Assembly: GCA_023807065.1 (NCBI GenBank)
Contig: JAJJLU010000471.1
Location: 1 to 39,428, forward strand
From: Isotricha intestinalis
Lineage: Eukaryota; Ciliophora; Litostomatea; Vestibuliferida; Isotrichidae
Direction: 5' to 3'
DNA: 39,428 nt
Each line of letters starts with the position of its first letter. Position 1 is the stretch's first letter. A program made the position numbers and the translations under genes. Of the stretch, positions 29,818 to 39,381 are shown in pieces. The notes below the pieces were generated by a model that was not told the origin of the DNA, did no database searches, and saw nothing but the letters and a program-made list of their open reading frames with translations.

Positions 29818-31203
29818 ATGTTAAGTCAATTTATTGGAAATACTTTAAATATTTCTAATATAAGTGTTTTTATTCAAATTACTTCTTATGATGAAAAATT
29901 AACAGAAATTTGTGAAGATAAAAGTTTATTAAATGTTTTAAACAAACCATTATTATCATATCAATTAGAATTTTTAGAAAGAAATAATATTAAAGAAGTA
30001 ACAATAATAACAAATGAAAATTTTTCAAAAAATATTAATGACTTTTTATTAAGTTATGAAGGAGAACTTCAAATTAAAATTTTTACAACAAATAATAAAG
30101 GAATAAATATTTTAAACTCAATAAAAAATGAAATAAAACATAATAATTTTATTTTAATGTCAGTAGAATCACTTTTATATTTTGATTTATTTAAATTAAT
30201 AGATGAACATATAGATAATAGATCATTAATAACATTAGTTTTAAATGAAGATAATTATGATACTCAAAAATTAAATTTTTTAAAAAAGAAAGAAATAGAA
30301 TTATATTGTATTGAAGATAATAATTCAGTGAATTTAAAAAGATTAGTTTATACAACTAAAAGAGAAAGTGATGATAGTCATGAACCATTAGAAATTCCAA
30401 AAAATGTTTTAAAACATTCATATAATTATGGTTTTGATTTAATAACTTGTGAAGATACTCATTTTTATATTTTTAATAAAAATATTTTCCCATTATTAGA
30501 ATCAAAAATGTATTTAAAAAAATCAAAAAAATTTAAAGAAAATTCAATTAATCATAATTTAATTCCATATTTAGTAGAAAAGTCATATTCATCAACTTTC
30601 AATAATATTTTAATAAATTCATCAAAAAATAATAGAGATTTAGTAAATAGAGTAAATATAAGATGTAAAATAATAGATTTAAAAGAAAAAGAATTTGTAT
30701 ATTCAATAATAGATTATCCAAGATTAATTTCTGTAATTGATGAAATTAGAAAACCTTATGATAAAATACCACTAATCTTTTTTCAAACAAGAAATAATAT
30801 TAAAAATTATTTTATGAATTTTGCTCAAAAAATAGAAGAAAATATAAATAATAAAAAAAATTTTAATGATCAAATAAAAGAATTATCTTCAATATCAATG
30901 GATTCTTATATAGCAGATCCAATAATTTTAATTGAAAATGGTTCTAGAGTTAATAGAACAATATCAGGTCAAAATTTAAGTGTTAAAAGTAAAAGTAAAA
31001 TTATTTCTTGTATAATATATGATAATGTTAATATTGGAAATGATTGTAATATTACTAATTGTATTATTGGAGAAAATGCAAAAATTGGAAATAATTGTGT
31101 TCTCACTGATTGTGTTATTGCTAGTAATTATTTTGTTACTAATGATACAAATAAATCTGGAAAAATTTTTAGTAAGGATAATGATGATAATTTCGATTTT
31201 TAA
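29818..31203 (+). CDS. EIF2B3: Translation initiation factor eIF2B gamma subunit, 461 aa
   Basis: The N-terminal half has the nucleotidyltransferase-like fold of eIF2B gamma/epsilon: NVLNKPLLSYQLEFLERNNI at about residues 39-58, then EVTIITNENF. The C-terminal part has left-handed beta-helix hexapeptide repeats: NVNIGNDCNITNCIIGENAK and NCVLTDCVIASNYFV at about 403-440. Length is about 460 residues with no W2/HEAT tail, which fits gamma rather than epsilon. The G-rich GGxGxRL-type loop of active nucleotidyltransferases is absent, as expected for this non-catalytic subunit. eIF2B is the nucleotide-exchange factor of eIF2, the key control point of translation in stress. The start lies only 72 bp after the stop of the preceding gene. 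Confidence 0.85.
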   Translation: MLSQFIGNTLNISNISVFIQITSYDEKLTEICEDKSLLNVLNKPLLSYQLEFLERNNIKEVTIITNENFSKNINDFLLSYEGELQIKIFTTNNKGINILNSIKNEIKHNNFILMSVESLLYFDLFKLIDEHIDNRSLITLVLNEDNYDTQKLNFLKKKEIELYCIEDNNSVNLKRLVYTTKRESDDSHEPLEIPKNVLKHSYNYGFDLITCEDTHFYIFNKNIFPLLESKMYLKKSKKFKENSINHNLIPYLVEKSYSSTFNNILINSSKNNRDLVNRVNIRCKIIDLKEKEFVYSIIDYPRLISVIDEIRKPYDKIPLIFFQTRNNIKNYFMNFAQKIEENINNKKNFNDQIKELSSISMDSYIADPIILIENGSRVNRTISGQNLSVKSKSKIISCIIYDNVNIGNDCNITNCIIGENAKIGNNCVLTDCVIASNYFVTNDTNKSGKIFSKDNDDNFDF

Positions 31204-31367
31204 TTATAATATTTATTATTATATTTGAATTATTTAAAAATTTTTTTTTTCTTTTTTTTAGATTTTTAAATCAAATAAAAAATCATTTTTTTAAAATTTA
31301 GTTTATTTAAAAATTTAAAAGTTATTTTTTTAATAAAAGATTTATTTTACTTTTTAATTTTTATTAT

Positions 31368-31589
31368 TTAAGGTTTTTTAGCTTCTACATCAAGTGTTGC
31401 TTCTGATTCTTTTTTATTTTTATCTCTTTCTGCTTTTAAATCTTCAAAATATTTTCTAGAAAAAGAAATTATATTTTCTGGATTATTCCTAATAACAGCT
31501 TTAGAATAATTTTTAAGAATATCAGGTAAAGTTTCAGGAACTTCAATTTGTTCAGCGCAGAAAATTCTCATTTCTTTAACATCAGCCAT
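31368..31589 (-). CDS. RIIa-domain protein, RSP11/ROPN1L-like axonemal component, 73 aa
   Basis: The sequence IEVPETLPDILKNYSKAVIR with NPENIISFSRKYFEDL is a textbook RIIa dimerization/docking domain. It is closest to the radial spoke protein RSP11/ROPN1L group, which uses the I-x-V-P-x-x-L-P-x-I-L-K-x-Y-x-K pattern. These small proteins dimerise and bind an amphipathic helix of an AKAP-type partner, such as RSP3 in ciliary radial spokes. The remainder is a short charged tail. The protein is about one third of the length of the animal homologue, essentially just the domain. Its start is 54 bp from the stop of the upstream gene. It is one of the strongest hints of a ciliated organism. Confidence 0.88.
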   Translation of the reverse strand: MADVKEMRIFCAEQIEVPETLPDILKNYSKAVIRNNPENIISFSRKYFEDLKAERDKNKKESEATLDVEAKKP

Positions 31590-31643
31590 AACTGTTTTAA
31601 TTTAATTTTATAAAAAAATATCAAAAAAAATAAATAAATAAAT

Positions 31644-33362
31644 TTAATTATCTAAACTTTCAGCTTCAGAATTGGAACCTTCACTTTCAATATGAACATT
31701 TCCATCATTTTCACTATTTCCATCATCAGAAACATTAAAAGTCATTACATTATCATCTTCTATTTCCATTCCAATAAAATTAATGACTTTATTTTCATAA
31801 TTAACATCTATATTTCCATAAGTCCAAATTCTAATAGTTAAATCATCACTTGCACTAATAATAATATTTTTATTAAACATTTGACAAGCATTAACAGTTC
31901 CAGTATGTCCTTTAATAACATATAAAGGGAAACTTTCATAATATCTTTTCCAAATATATATTAAAGCATCTTCACTTCCACTTATTATATATTCATCTTT
32001 TTCTCCTCCAAAAGAACAATCTATTGTATACATTTTTTGAGAATGACCATAATATCTATTTATTATTTTTTTTTGCGATAAATCATATAACGCAATATTT
32101 GAATTTATTGTTGATTGATTTACTAATAAAAATTTTCCTCTGTCTGATTTACTTATATTTGCTGATATTATTTGCTCTGTTATTTCTAATTTAAATAATA
32201 TAGAACTTGAATTTATATTATATACAACTATATCATTTAATGATGCTGGTACTATTATTATTGAACGAAGAAAATCAGATAGTATTATTTGTCTTATTCT
32301 ATAAAAATTATTTCCTACTTCTAATTTTTTATTTATTTGATTTATATCTGTTAATATTATTTTCTTATCAATTCCACCTGAGATTATAGTATCATTTGAA
32401 TTAAATAAAAATTTAACTGAATTATTTCCATTTTGATGTAATTCATATATACTTTTAATACATTCGCTTGTTAAAGGATTAAAAATTTTAACAGAACCAT
32501 CATTTGAAGAAGTTAATATATATTGATCATTATAAGACCATGAAATTGAAGTTATTAATTTTTGATGAGCTTTAAAATATGAAACACAAATAATATTAAA
32601 TTTATTTTCTATTAATTCTATTTTAAATATTGCAACACAACTATTACTAAAAGCTGCTGCTAAGTAATCTTTTTTATTTGATAATATTAAAAACCATATT
32701 TCACCTTCAATATTATTATTTAATCCTATTTTTTCTATTATTTTTGATTCTTTAAATATTGGAGGATTTAAATATGATTGAATATCATTATATTGTTTTA
32801 ATAATTCTATTAAACTTATTGATGTATTATCTCCCTTTATATTTAATATCTTTTTTATTCTTAATAATATTTTATGCTCATCTATATATTCTTGAAAATT
32901 TTCTTTTAATGTTTGATTTGTTTCTTCTTGTGTTTGACAAAAAAGAAGAATTGAAAATTTTTTTAAACTTTCTTGTTCTAAAATTGGAGATAATTCATTT
33001 CTTAAATATTGTAAAGATTCTATTTTATCCCCTTCACTATTATTAATTTTTTTTATTAATTGAATAAATTCTTTTATTTTTAATATTTTCATCAATTGAT
33101 TTTTTTGTTCATCTGAAAATGAATAATTATTTAACAAATTCATACAATCCTTATAATTTTGGACTCTGAAAAGAGATAAAAAATGTTCTGATTCATTTCT
33201 CTTTTCTACATCTAAAGTTTTTGATTCAAGTAATTTTGCACTTTCAATATAGTTATTTTCATATAAAAATTGTATCATTAAATCATTTATTTCATCTTTA
33301 CTTATAATTCCACAATTTTCATTTAAATATTGTTGTTCTTCTTTTGTAAAAACATTTTCCAT
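31644..33362 (-). CDS. GID7: WDR26/Gid7 subunit of the CTLH (GID) E3 ubiquitin ligase, 572 aa
   Basis: The natural start is the ATG at 33362 (MENVFTKEEQQ); an open frame extends 27 codons upstream but has no ATG. A LisH motif (EINDLMIQFLYENNYIESAK) and a CTLH segment (about residues 50-110, NYKDCMNLLNNY and following) are followed by WD40 repeats from about residue 220. Characteristic WDR26/Gid7 blocks are seen near the end: YYGHSQKMYTIDCSFGG, then YIISGSEDALIYIWKR, VIKGHTGTVNACQMF and SASDDLTIRIW. The tail is acidic and Ser-rich. Gid7 links the catalytic RING pair with substrate receptors and helps the assembly of higher-order complexes in yeast and animals. The assignment rests on domain order and several exact family motifs. 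Confidence 0.9.
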   Translation of the reverse strand: MENVFTKEEQQYLNENCGIISKDEINDLMIQFLYENNYIESAKLLESKTLDVEKRNESEHFLSLFRVQNYKDCMNLLNNYSFSDEQKNQLMKILKIKEFIQLIKKINNSEGDKIESLQYLRNELSPILEQESLKKFSILLFCQTQEETNQTLKENFQEYIDEHKILLRIKKILNIKGDNTSISLIELLKQYNDIQSYLNPPIFKESKIIEKIGLNNNIEGEIWFLILSNKKDYLAAAFSNSCVAIFKIELIENKFNIICVSYFKAHQKLITSISWSYNDQYILTSSNDGSVKIFNPLTSECIKSIYELHQNGNNSVKFLFNSNDTIISGGIDKKIILTDINQINKKLEVGNNFYRIRQIILSDFLRSIIIVPASLNDIVVYNINSSSILFKLEITEQIISANISKSDRGKFLLVNQSTINSNIALYDLSQKKIINRYYGHSQKMYTIDCSFGGEKDEYIISGSEDALIYIWKRYYESFPLYVIKGHTGTVNACQMFNKNIIISASDDLTIRIWTYGNIDVNYENKVINFIGMEIEDDNVMTFNVSDDGNSENDGNVHIESEGSNSEAESLDN

Positions 33363-33940
33363 TTTTAAAATAATAATGTATTTATTTTTTATAATTATAC
33401 TTATTTTAAAATAATATTTTTTATTTAAATAGGAAAAAACCAAATTATTTAATTTTATAAGAGTAATATTAAGTAATGATTTTGTGTTTTTAAATATATA
33501 TATGATTATTTTTGATATGAATTAAAATATTATTAAAACTTAAAAAATCAATATTTTAATTTTTAAATTACCCTCTATTATTTTCATATTTTCTTATTAA
33601 ATGATTACAATTTAATTATTTGAATGTAATTATCTTTGACTTCATATATTAAAATTTATATCATGGACAATTTACTTTTTTTTATAAATATTTATCATAT
33701 TCGTTAAATATAATTTGATAAATATTCTCTAAAATAATCTTCCATCTTTTATTTTGTGTGAAATGAATTTCTTGATAAATTGATTAACCAATTCTAAATG
33801 ATTAAAATAAGAGAAAATAGTTTAAAACAACAAATAATACATTAATTTCTAATAACTTATTAAAAAAAATACTAAAATAAATATATAAAAAAAGTATAAT
33901 TAAATATAAAAAAAAGAAAATTAATTTCCAGAAAAATTAA
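33363..33940. other. 578-bp divergent intergenic region
   Basis: Start codons of opposite genes flank it. A/T-rich with no recognised motif, fossil or RNA gene. The first part (to 33443) is open in the Gid7 frame without a start codon. Confidence 0.5.
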
Positions 33941-35434
33941 ATGGTAGAAAATGATACAAAAGGTTGGTATGGAAGTTTTTCAATAGCAGGTAAAGAATCA
34001 GCTGAAAAATATGGAATACCTAGAAAACCAGATAAATTTGATGAAAAAATAAAAAAAAAATTTTTTAAAGAATTTTTAAGTCCAGATGATAATTATAAAT
34101 TCAAAGATGAAGAAGAATATGAAGAAAGAAAAATAGATTTATTAAAATTTAATGCAGAAAACAAAGAAAAAAATAAAGAGGAAAATAAAAACGATAAAAT
34201 AATTATTTTTCAAAATATTGAAAACTTAATAAAGAATAAATTAAAAATGAAAAAAGAAAGATATAAATATCATAATAACAATAAGATAAGAATGGAAAAA
34301 AAAAGGAAAGAAAAAGAAGAAAAAAGTAAATTTAATGAAGAAGGACCTTCATTATCAAAATATACTCCAAAAATGGAATACATTTGGTCAAGATCTTTAT
34401 CAGGTCCTAAATGGGAAAGTTTAAGTTCAAGAAAATTTAAATATTTAGACAATAATTGGGAAATTTCAAATAATCAAAAATCATTTATTAATGAATCTAA
34501 ATGTGTTGTTAATATGAAAAAACAAACTATGAGATATGGATTTCCTATTACTCATGATTTAAGAATTAGATATGAAAAAAAATATTCACCTCCAAAAAAA
34601 AAGAAAAAGTATTTTGTTAAGAATATTCAAAAATTTAATAAAACACCAAATGTAACACCAAGGAAAAAGATTAGTATTTTTAAAACAAATTTATCTCAAA
34701 AGAACTATCATTCAATATTAAATAATAAAGTAAAATTAATTCCTGACTTTAAGAAAACAATGAGTAGAAGTAAAAGAGATAGAATAATAAATAAAAGGGA
34801 AAATTTAGAATCAAATTTAATTCCAAATTACTCATTTATTCAAGAAAGACCAATAATGATGGTAATATATGATAAAAAATTGTATAAGAAGAAAAATACT
34901 GAATTTAAAGGAATGGATTCATCAATATTATATAATATAGATAAAGTATATTATAAATATAATAATCATAAAAAAATTTCTGTTCCTTTATTTAAAGATA
35001 TGATTAGTAGAGCAAATTCAAATTTATCTCCTTTACCTTCTTATATGAAAGGTATTTATTCTAGAATTTCTTCTTTTTCTATTAATGATAAAAGTTTAGA
35101 AATGAATAATTATTCTCAAGGTAAATTTTTCAATGGTTATAATTCTTTTTATCCTAAGAAAAGTTTTAATAAATTAATCAATTTAAATTTATTAAATTCT
35201 GAAAATACTAATATTAAAAATTGTAAAGGCAAAAGAAATAGTAGTATGTTAAATAAATATTTTAATAAAACGATTGATTTTTATAAAAATAATTATGATG
35301 AATTGATTCATCAAAGTATGTTGAAAAAATTTGATAATGTTACTTATAAAACTATTGATAAAAAATTTAATTATAGTCAAAGAGATATGAAATATAAACA
35401 TTTCACTGAAATTGAAGATTTTTTTTTTGAATAA
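33941..35434 (+). CDS. Basic orphan protein with conserved-looking C-terminal motifs, 497 aa
   Basis: The N-terminal part has a compact segment (GWYGSFSIAGKESAEKYGIP). It is followed by a Lys/Glu-rich region with possible coiled coil (about 45-135), then WSRSLSGPKWESLSSRKFKY. A later section, SVPLFKDMISRANSNLSPLP then SYMKGIYSRISS and KSLEMNNY, reads like a conserved linear motif cluster of the kind seen in ciliate cytoskeletal proteins. I cannot confirm that. No membrane segment or signal. Function unknown; a ciliary or cortical structural role is inference from composition and neighbours. Confidence 0.72.
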   Translation: MVENDTKGWYGSFSIAGKESAEKYGIPRKPDKFDEKIKKKFFKEFLSPDDNYKFKDEEEYEERKIDLLKFNAENKEKNKEENKNDKIIIFQNIENLIKNKLKMKKERYKYHNNNKIRMEKKRKEKEEKSKFNEEGPSLSKYTPKMEYIWSRSLSGPKWESLSSRKFKYLDNNWEISNNQKSFINESKCVVNMKKQTMRYGFPITHDLRIRYEKKYSPPKKKKKYFVKNIQKFNKTPNVTPRKKISIFKTNLSQKNYHSILNNKVKLIPDFKKTMSRSKRDRIINKRENLESNLIPNYSFIQERPIMMVIYDKKLYKKKNTEFKGMDSSILYNIDKVYYKYNNHKKISVPLFKDMISRANSNLSPLPSYMKGIYSRISSFSINDKSLEMNNYSQGKFFNGYNSFYPKKSFNKLINLNLLNSENTNIKNCKGKRNSSMLNKYFNKTIDFYKNNYDELIHQSMLKKFDNVTYKTIDKKFNYSQRDMKYKHFTEIEDFFFE

Positions 35435-35567
35435 TATAAATAAATGTTTTTTTGGAGTATTATAATTATAAATGTAAATAATATTTTTTAAAAAAAATAA
35501 TATTTATATATTAACATATTTTTAGTTAAAATATATATATATTTTTTTTCATAAAAAACACAAAAAT

Positions 35568-37550
35568 TTATTTTACAATTTCTCTCATTGCATAATTTAT
35601 TTTTTTTCTTATTTTATTATCTTCACATTTTATATTAAAAAAATTTTCTTTTTCTGAAATAAAAATATAATCTTTTCCTTCTTCATCAATATATTTAATT
35701 TTTTTTTCATTACAATGACAATAAAAAATAATTTGAATTTTATCATCGAAAATAATTTGAATATTATTATTAGATAAAATAAAAAAATAAGCTTTTGAAT
35801 TTTTTTTCCATTTTTTCAAATAAACAAATTCATTTAAATTATATCTTAAAAAGGAATAATGTGGAAAATTTATTTTTTCAAATTCAGAAATCACATTTTC
35901 TAAAATTTTAATTTTTTTTAAAATTTCATGTGAGCATTCTTTACATTGAGGATAATTAATTTCTTGAATAATATCTTTTTTATTGGTAATATCTTTAAAA
36001 AGATATAAAAGACTATTTTTTAATTTTAACATTCCAGTTCCATCACAAAATAAAATTCCAATATCTCCTCCATATAATTCATAACCTAAACCATATTTTT
36101 TTCCTAAATTAATATATTGAATAATATTATCTTCAAATTGAGAGTAATTATTTTTTTTAATTATTTCTTTTTCTAATAAATTTTCAAAATTATTTTGATT
36201 TAATAATATTTGTTTTTCATTTATATTTTCTTCTTTATTTAAATTTAAAGGAATTTCAGTTAATTCATCAATAGTTGGATTATTATTATCTTCTAAAACT
36301 ATATCTAAATTATTTGACATTTGAGATTTTAAATTACATGTATTTTTCCTTACATTATAATTAATTTTACCAAATTTATTTTTAAAACTAACTTTAGGAC
36401 TTTCTAAACTAAAATTTTCACCTGTGAATCTTTTTTTCCTAGGTTTTAAAGGACTACTTTTCATATTATTATTATTATTATTATTGTTATTATTATTTTC
36501 ATCAAAATTGAAATTCAATTTTTTAAAAGGTTTAATATTACTCATTTTCACTTTTTGATTTAATTTTTCAATTTCTTCTTCAAATTTTTTTCTAACAATA
36601 TAATAATTTTCTTTATCATAGTCATTACTAAAAGGATAAAGAGGTAATTTTTCTCCAATTAATCCAATACCCTTATTAAAAAAAGGATGAATGAAAATAT
36701 CATTTAATGAAATTCTTTCATTTTCAGAAGTGAATATTTTATTTAAAAGATCTTTACATTCTTCACTACAAAAAGTGTTTAAATCATAAGGAATTTCCTT
36801 TTTTAAAATAATATCTGAAATAATAATAGGATTATTGAATAAATGTTTTCCAGTTAAAGCAATATAAATACAAACTCCAAAAGCAAAAATATCACTTTTA
36901 TAAGTAAATAATTTATGTGTTAAAGTTTCTGGTGCAAAGTAACCATCAGTTCCACAAAAAAATTCTGGTTTTTCATCATTTTCTGTTTCTATAAATGATA
37001 AACCAAAATCACCTATTTTTACTGTTTGATTATTTTTTAAAAATATATTTGCTAATGTTAAATCTCTATGAATTATTTTCCTCCTTTTTAAATACATTAA
37101 TGCTTCTAATACTTGAAACATATAATATCGAACTTCATATTCTTTAAATCTACCTCTTTTTTTTAATATTTCATTTAAGGATTTTAAAGGACAATATTCT
37201 ATTAAAATATATACAAAGTTTTTATCTTCAAAAGAATGTTCAAATTTACATATATTTTTATGGATTAAATTTCTATGAATTTTTATTTCTGTTAAAATTC
37301 TATGTTTTCTTTCTTTATCTAATAAAAATTGTTTATCTATTTTTTTTAAAGCAAAATATTGTTCTTCTTCCTGATTATTTGTTTCTTTTTTCACTCTGTA
37401 AACTTCAGCAAAACCTCCTTCTCCTATTAAATCTTTTTTTGGATCACATATATATGTTATTGTTTTTCTACTGTTATTGTATGCTTTGTCTAATATTCTA
37501 TATTCTTCGTTTACTGCTTTTGAGGATTCATTTTGTTTTAATAATGACAT
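35568..37550 (-). CDS. PLK: Polo-like kinase with altered catalytic-loop and T-loop residues, 660 aa
   Basis: Residues about 36-291 form a protein kinase: GEGGFAEVY loop (43-51), Lys69 in FALKK, Glu88, HRD 161-163, Asn168, DFG 181-183, and the APE motif. A C-terminal polo box is clear (FEDNIIQYINLGKKYGLGYE, then GILFCDGTGMLKL), with a second beta-rich polo-box-like part near 590-655. PLKs regulate mitosis, basal-body duplication and cytokinesis. Two deviations stand out: the usual HRDLK is HRDLT (Thr165), and the activating Thr two residues before the CGT is Phe197 (EFFCGTDGY instead of KTLCGTPNY). The other catalytic residues are intact. A poly-Asn run of 11 sits in the linker. The gene diverges from the next across 87 bp. 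Confidence 0.9.
   Translation of the reverse strand: MSLLKQNESSKAVNEEYRILDKAYNNSRKTITYICDPKKDLIGEGGFAEVYRVKKETNNQEEEQYFALKKIDKQFLLDKERKHRILTEIKIHRNLIHKNICKFEHSFEDKNFVYILIEYCPLKSLNEILKKRGRFKEYEVRYYMFQVLEALMYLKRRKIIHRDLTLANIFLKNNQTVKIGDFGLSFIETENDEKPEFFCGTDGYFAPETLTHKLFTYKSDIFAFGVCIYIALTGKHLFNNPIIISDIILKKEIPYDLNTFCSEECKDLLNKIFTSENERISLNDIFIHPFFNKGIGLIGEKLPLYPFSNDYDKENYYIVRKKFEEEIEKLNQKVKMSNIKPFKKLNFNFDENNNNNNNNNNNMKSSPLKPRKKRFTGENFSLESPKVSFKNKFGKINYNVRKNTCNLKSQMSNNLDIVLEDNNNPTIDELTEIPLNLNKEENINEKQILLNQNNFENLLEKEIIKKNNYSQFEDNIIQYINLGKKYGLGYELYGGDIGILFCDGTGMLKLKNSLLYLFKDITNKKDIIQEINYPQCKECSHEILKKIKILENVISEFEKINFPHYSFLRYNLNEFVYLKKWKKNSKAYFFILSNNNIQIIFDDKIQIIFYCHCNEKKIKYIDEEGKDYIFISEKENFFNIKCEDNKIRKKINYAMREIVK
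36465..36497 (-). repeat. Asn-coding ATT/AAT microsatellite in the kinase linker
   Basis: Eleven consecutive Asn codons (almost all AAT on the coding strand, one AAC) lie between the kinase and polo-box parts. Likely length-variable and disordered. Confidence 0.8.
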
Positions 37551-37637
37551 TTTTATTCAAAAATTACTTTGTTTGATAATTTAAAATTTTTAATGTCGTT
37601 TAAAATATAAATATTATTTTAAATTATATTTTTAAAT
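37551..37637. promoter_or_regulatory. Divergent 87-bp spacer, putative shared promoter
   Basis: The start codons of the polo-like kinase and the next gene are separated by only 87 bp of A/T-rich sequence, so promoters and leaders of both must be compressed here or extend into the coding regions. No motif is recognised. Confidence 0.4.
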
Positions 37638-38420
37638 ATGATTATTGAAAAGAAGAAAAAATTTTTAACTGATAGGAAACCTTATTTAAAAGATTTAAAA
37701 TTGAAATCTTTGAAAATTAAAAATGAAAATGGTTTTTTTTCAGTAAGAAATAATTCAAAAAAACTAAATTTATTTCCTTTATCTTCAATAATAAGTATTA
37801 ATAATTCATTAAATAAAAAAGCAAAAAGTATTGATATTTCAGATTCAAATACCACAATTAATAGAAATTGGAAATCTAATTCTTTATTAAATATTCATCC
37901 AGTTAATGTTTTAAAAAAAAAATATTCAGCATTAAATACACACAAAAATATAAAAAAATTAAAAGAAAATATAATAAAAGAAAAATATAAAGAAATATTT
38001 AAAGATCAAGATAAATTATTCAAACCAAAAAAAAAGGAAATTAATAATAAATATAATTTAATATTTTCAGAAAGTGAAAATGAATTTAGATATAGATTAG
38101 AAAAAAAAAATAAATTTAAATTAAAACGAGGATTATTAACAACTCATGATTTAAATTTAGATAAAATAGCAAATAAAGAAAATAAGAAAGTAGATTCAGT
38201 TATGGAAAAAATAAAATATATGAAAAGTATTATTGATTATTCTTATCCAATTATAATTTCAAAAAAAAATAAAATTCAATCGAACAATATTCATCATCAT
38301 TTTTCTTCGATTTCTTGTTTTTCTTATAAAGAAGTTGATAAAAAAAAAAATTTTCTTAAAAAGCAATTATCTGATTATATATCTAAATCTATTACAATAA
38401 CGAAAATAAATCATAAATAA
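37638..38420 (+). CDS. Basic Lys-rich orphan protein, 260 aa
   Basis: Very Lys/Asn/Ser-rich, with no signal peptide or membrane segment. The more ordered part lies at about residues 140-215, including FRYRLEKKNKFKLKRGLLTT and VDSVMEKIKYMKSIIDYSYP. The latter has a helix-and-YP pattern that may be conserved in related protists, though I cannot confirm a family. The start is the ATG at 37638 and the stop is TAA. Confidence 0.68.
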   Translation: MIIEKKKKFLTDRKPYLKDLKLKSLKIKNENGFFSVRNNSKKLNLFPLSSIISINNSLNKKAKSIDISDSNTTINRNWKSNSLLNIHPVNVLKKKYSALNTHKNIKKLKENIIKEKYKEIFKDQDKLFKPKKKEINNKYNLIFSESENEFRYRLEKKNKFKLKRGLLTTHDLNLDKIANKENKKVDSVMEKIKYMKSIIDYSYPIIISKKNKIQSNNIHHHFSSISCFSYKEVDKKKNFLKKQLSDYISKSITITKINHK

Positions 38421-38718
38421 TACTTTTTATTTTTTTTTTGTAACGAAGTTAATGATTTTTTTAGTAAATTATATTATTAATTAATCAAATTAAAAAATAA
38501 AAAATATTCATTTTTTAATTTTTTAAGAATTAACTCCTATCTATTTATAAAAAATGCTTTATTTTCTTTTTTTTCAGAATATTTAAAATAATATCTTATA
38601 TTTTTTGACCAAAATTTCAAAAATCAATTTATAAACACAAAAAAATTGTTTTAATTTATATTTTTCCTTTGAATAAACTCAAAATATTCTTATTTATAAA
38701 ATTATAAATATAATTTTT
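38421..38718. other. 298-bp convergent spacer
   Basis: The two flanking genes point toward each other. Only A/T-rich sequence is seen. Confidence 0.5.
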
Positions 38719-39048
38719 TTAAAAAATAAAACAACCAATACAAGATTCTTCTTTTTTTATTTCTTCTTCTTTATCAATTTTTTCTTGAATTTTTCTTTTT
38801 TTTTCACTCACTAAATTTTCAAATATTTTAGACCTTGAAATACTATTTTGTAAATTTAAATTTTTTGTATTTTCAATTTCAACAACATTTATATTAGGAT
38901 TAAAAGAAACTTTTCTTTTTGGTTCAATTGACTTTTCAGATATAGTAACAAATGAATTATCTAAAGGAGAAAAATAAGTAATTGGTCTATTTAAAGTCAA
39001 TGCATTATTTAAAGATTCACAACTTTTTATATTTTTCCTATGATTCAT
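38719..39048 (-). CDS. Small protein with PP1-docking-like KVSF motif and Cys tail, 109 aa
   Basis: Residues 46-49 (KVSF, within PKRKVSFNPNINVVEIENTK) match the RVxF docking motif used by regulatory subunits of protein phosphatase 1, with the basic residues before and the beta-strand-like NVVEIE after. The rest is Asn/Ser/Lys-rich with a charged helix (EKKRKIQEKIDKEEEIKKEE). The C-terminus SCIGCFIF has two cysteines near the end that may be S-acylated, reminiscent of the CCGFFC tail of the PP2C-like protein. It is the last gene before the telomere. PP1 binding is inferred from the motif only. Confidence 0.62.
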   Translation of the reverse strand: MNHRKNIKSCESLNNALTLNRPITYFSPLDNSFVTISEKSIEPKRKVSFNPNINVVEIENTKNLNLQNSISRSKIFENLVSEKKRKIQEKIDKEEEIKKEESCIGCFIF

Positions 39049-39381
39049 TTATTAATTAATTTTTATATAAAATATTACATTTAAAGTTTTTTATTGAAAT
39101 TTATTTATATTAAATTTAGTTTATTTTATGTTATTAAAAATTGAACAATCAGTGATTATTGTTACAGAGTTATATTTTAACAAGGAATTAATATTATTTA
39201 TTATAATTTACTATATAATATTCTAATTGTTCTTTATTTTATTATTTTTTATATTTAAAAGTTCAATAAAAATACATAAAATTATAATATAAAAGAATTT
39301 ATATATTATTTAGAGAGACTTTAATATTATTTATTTTATTTAATTTTTTAAAAATCAAATAAACGAAATTTTGAAGAGTAT
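39049..39381. other. Subtelomeric A/T-rich spacer
   Basis: About 333 bp between the last start codon and the telomere repeats. It should hold the promoter of the terminal gene. No subtelomeric repeat family or other gene is seen. Confidence 0.6.

Noticed and set aside
33363..33443. N-terminal extension of the Gid7 frame
   Set aside because: The extension begins at TTG and has no ATG; the LisH-CTLH protein begins naturally at the ATG at 33362.
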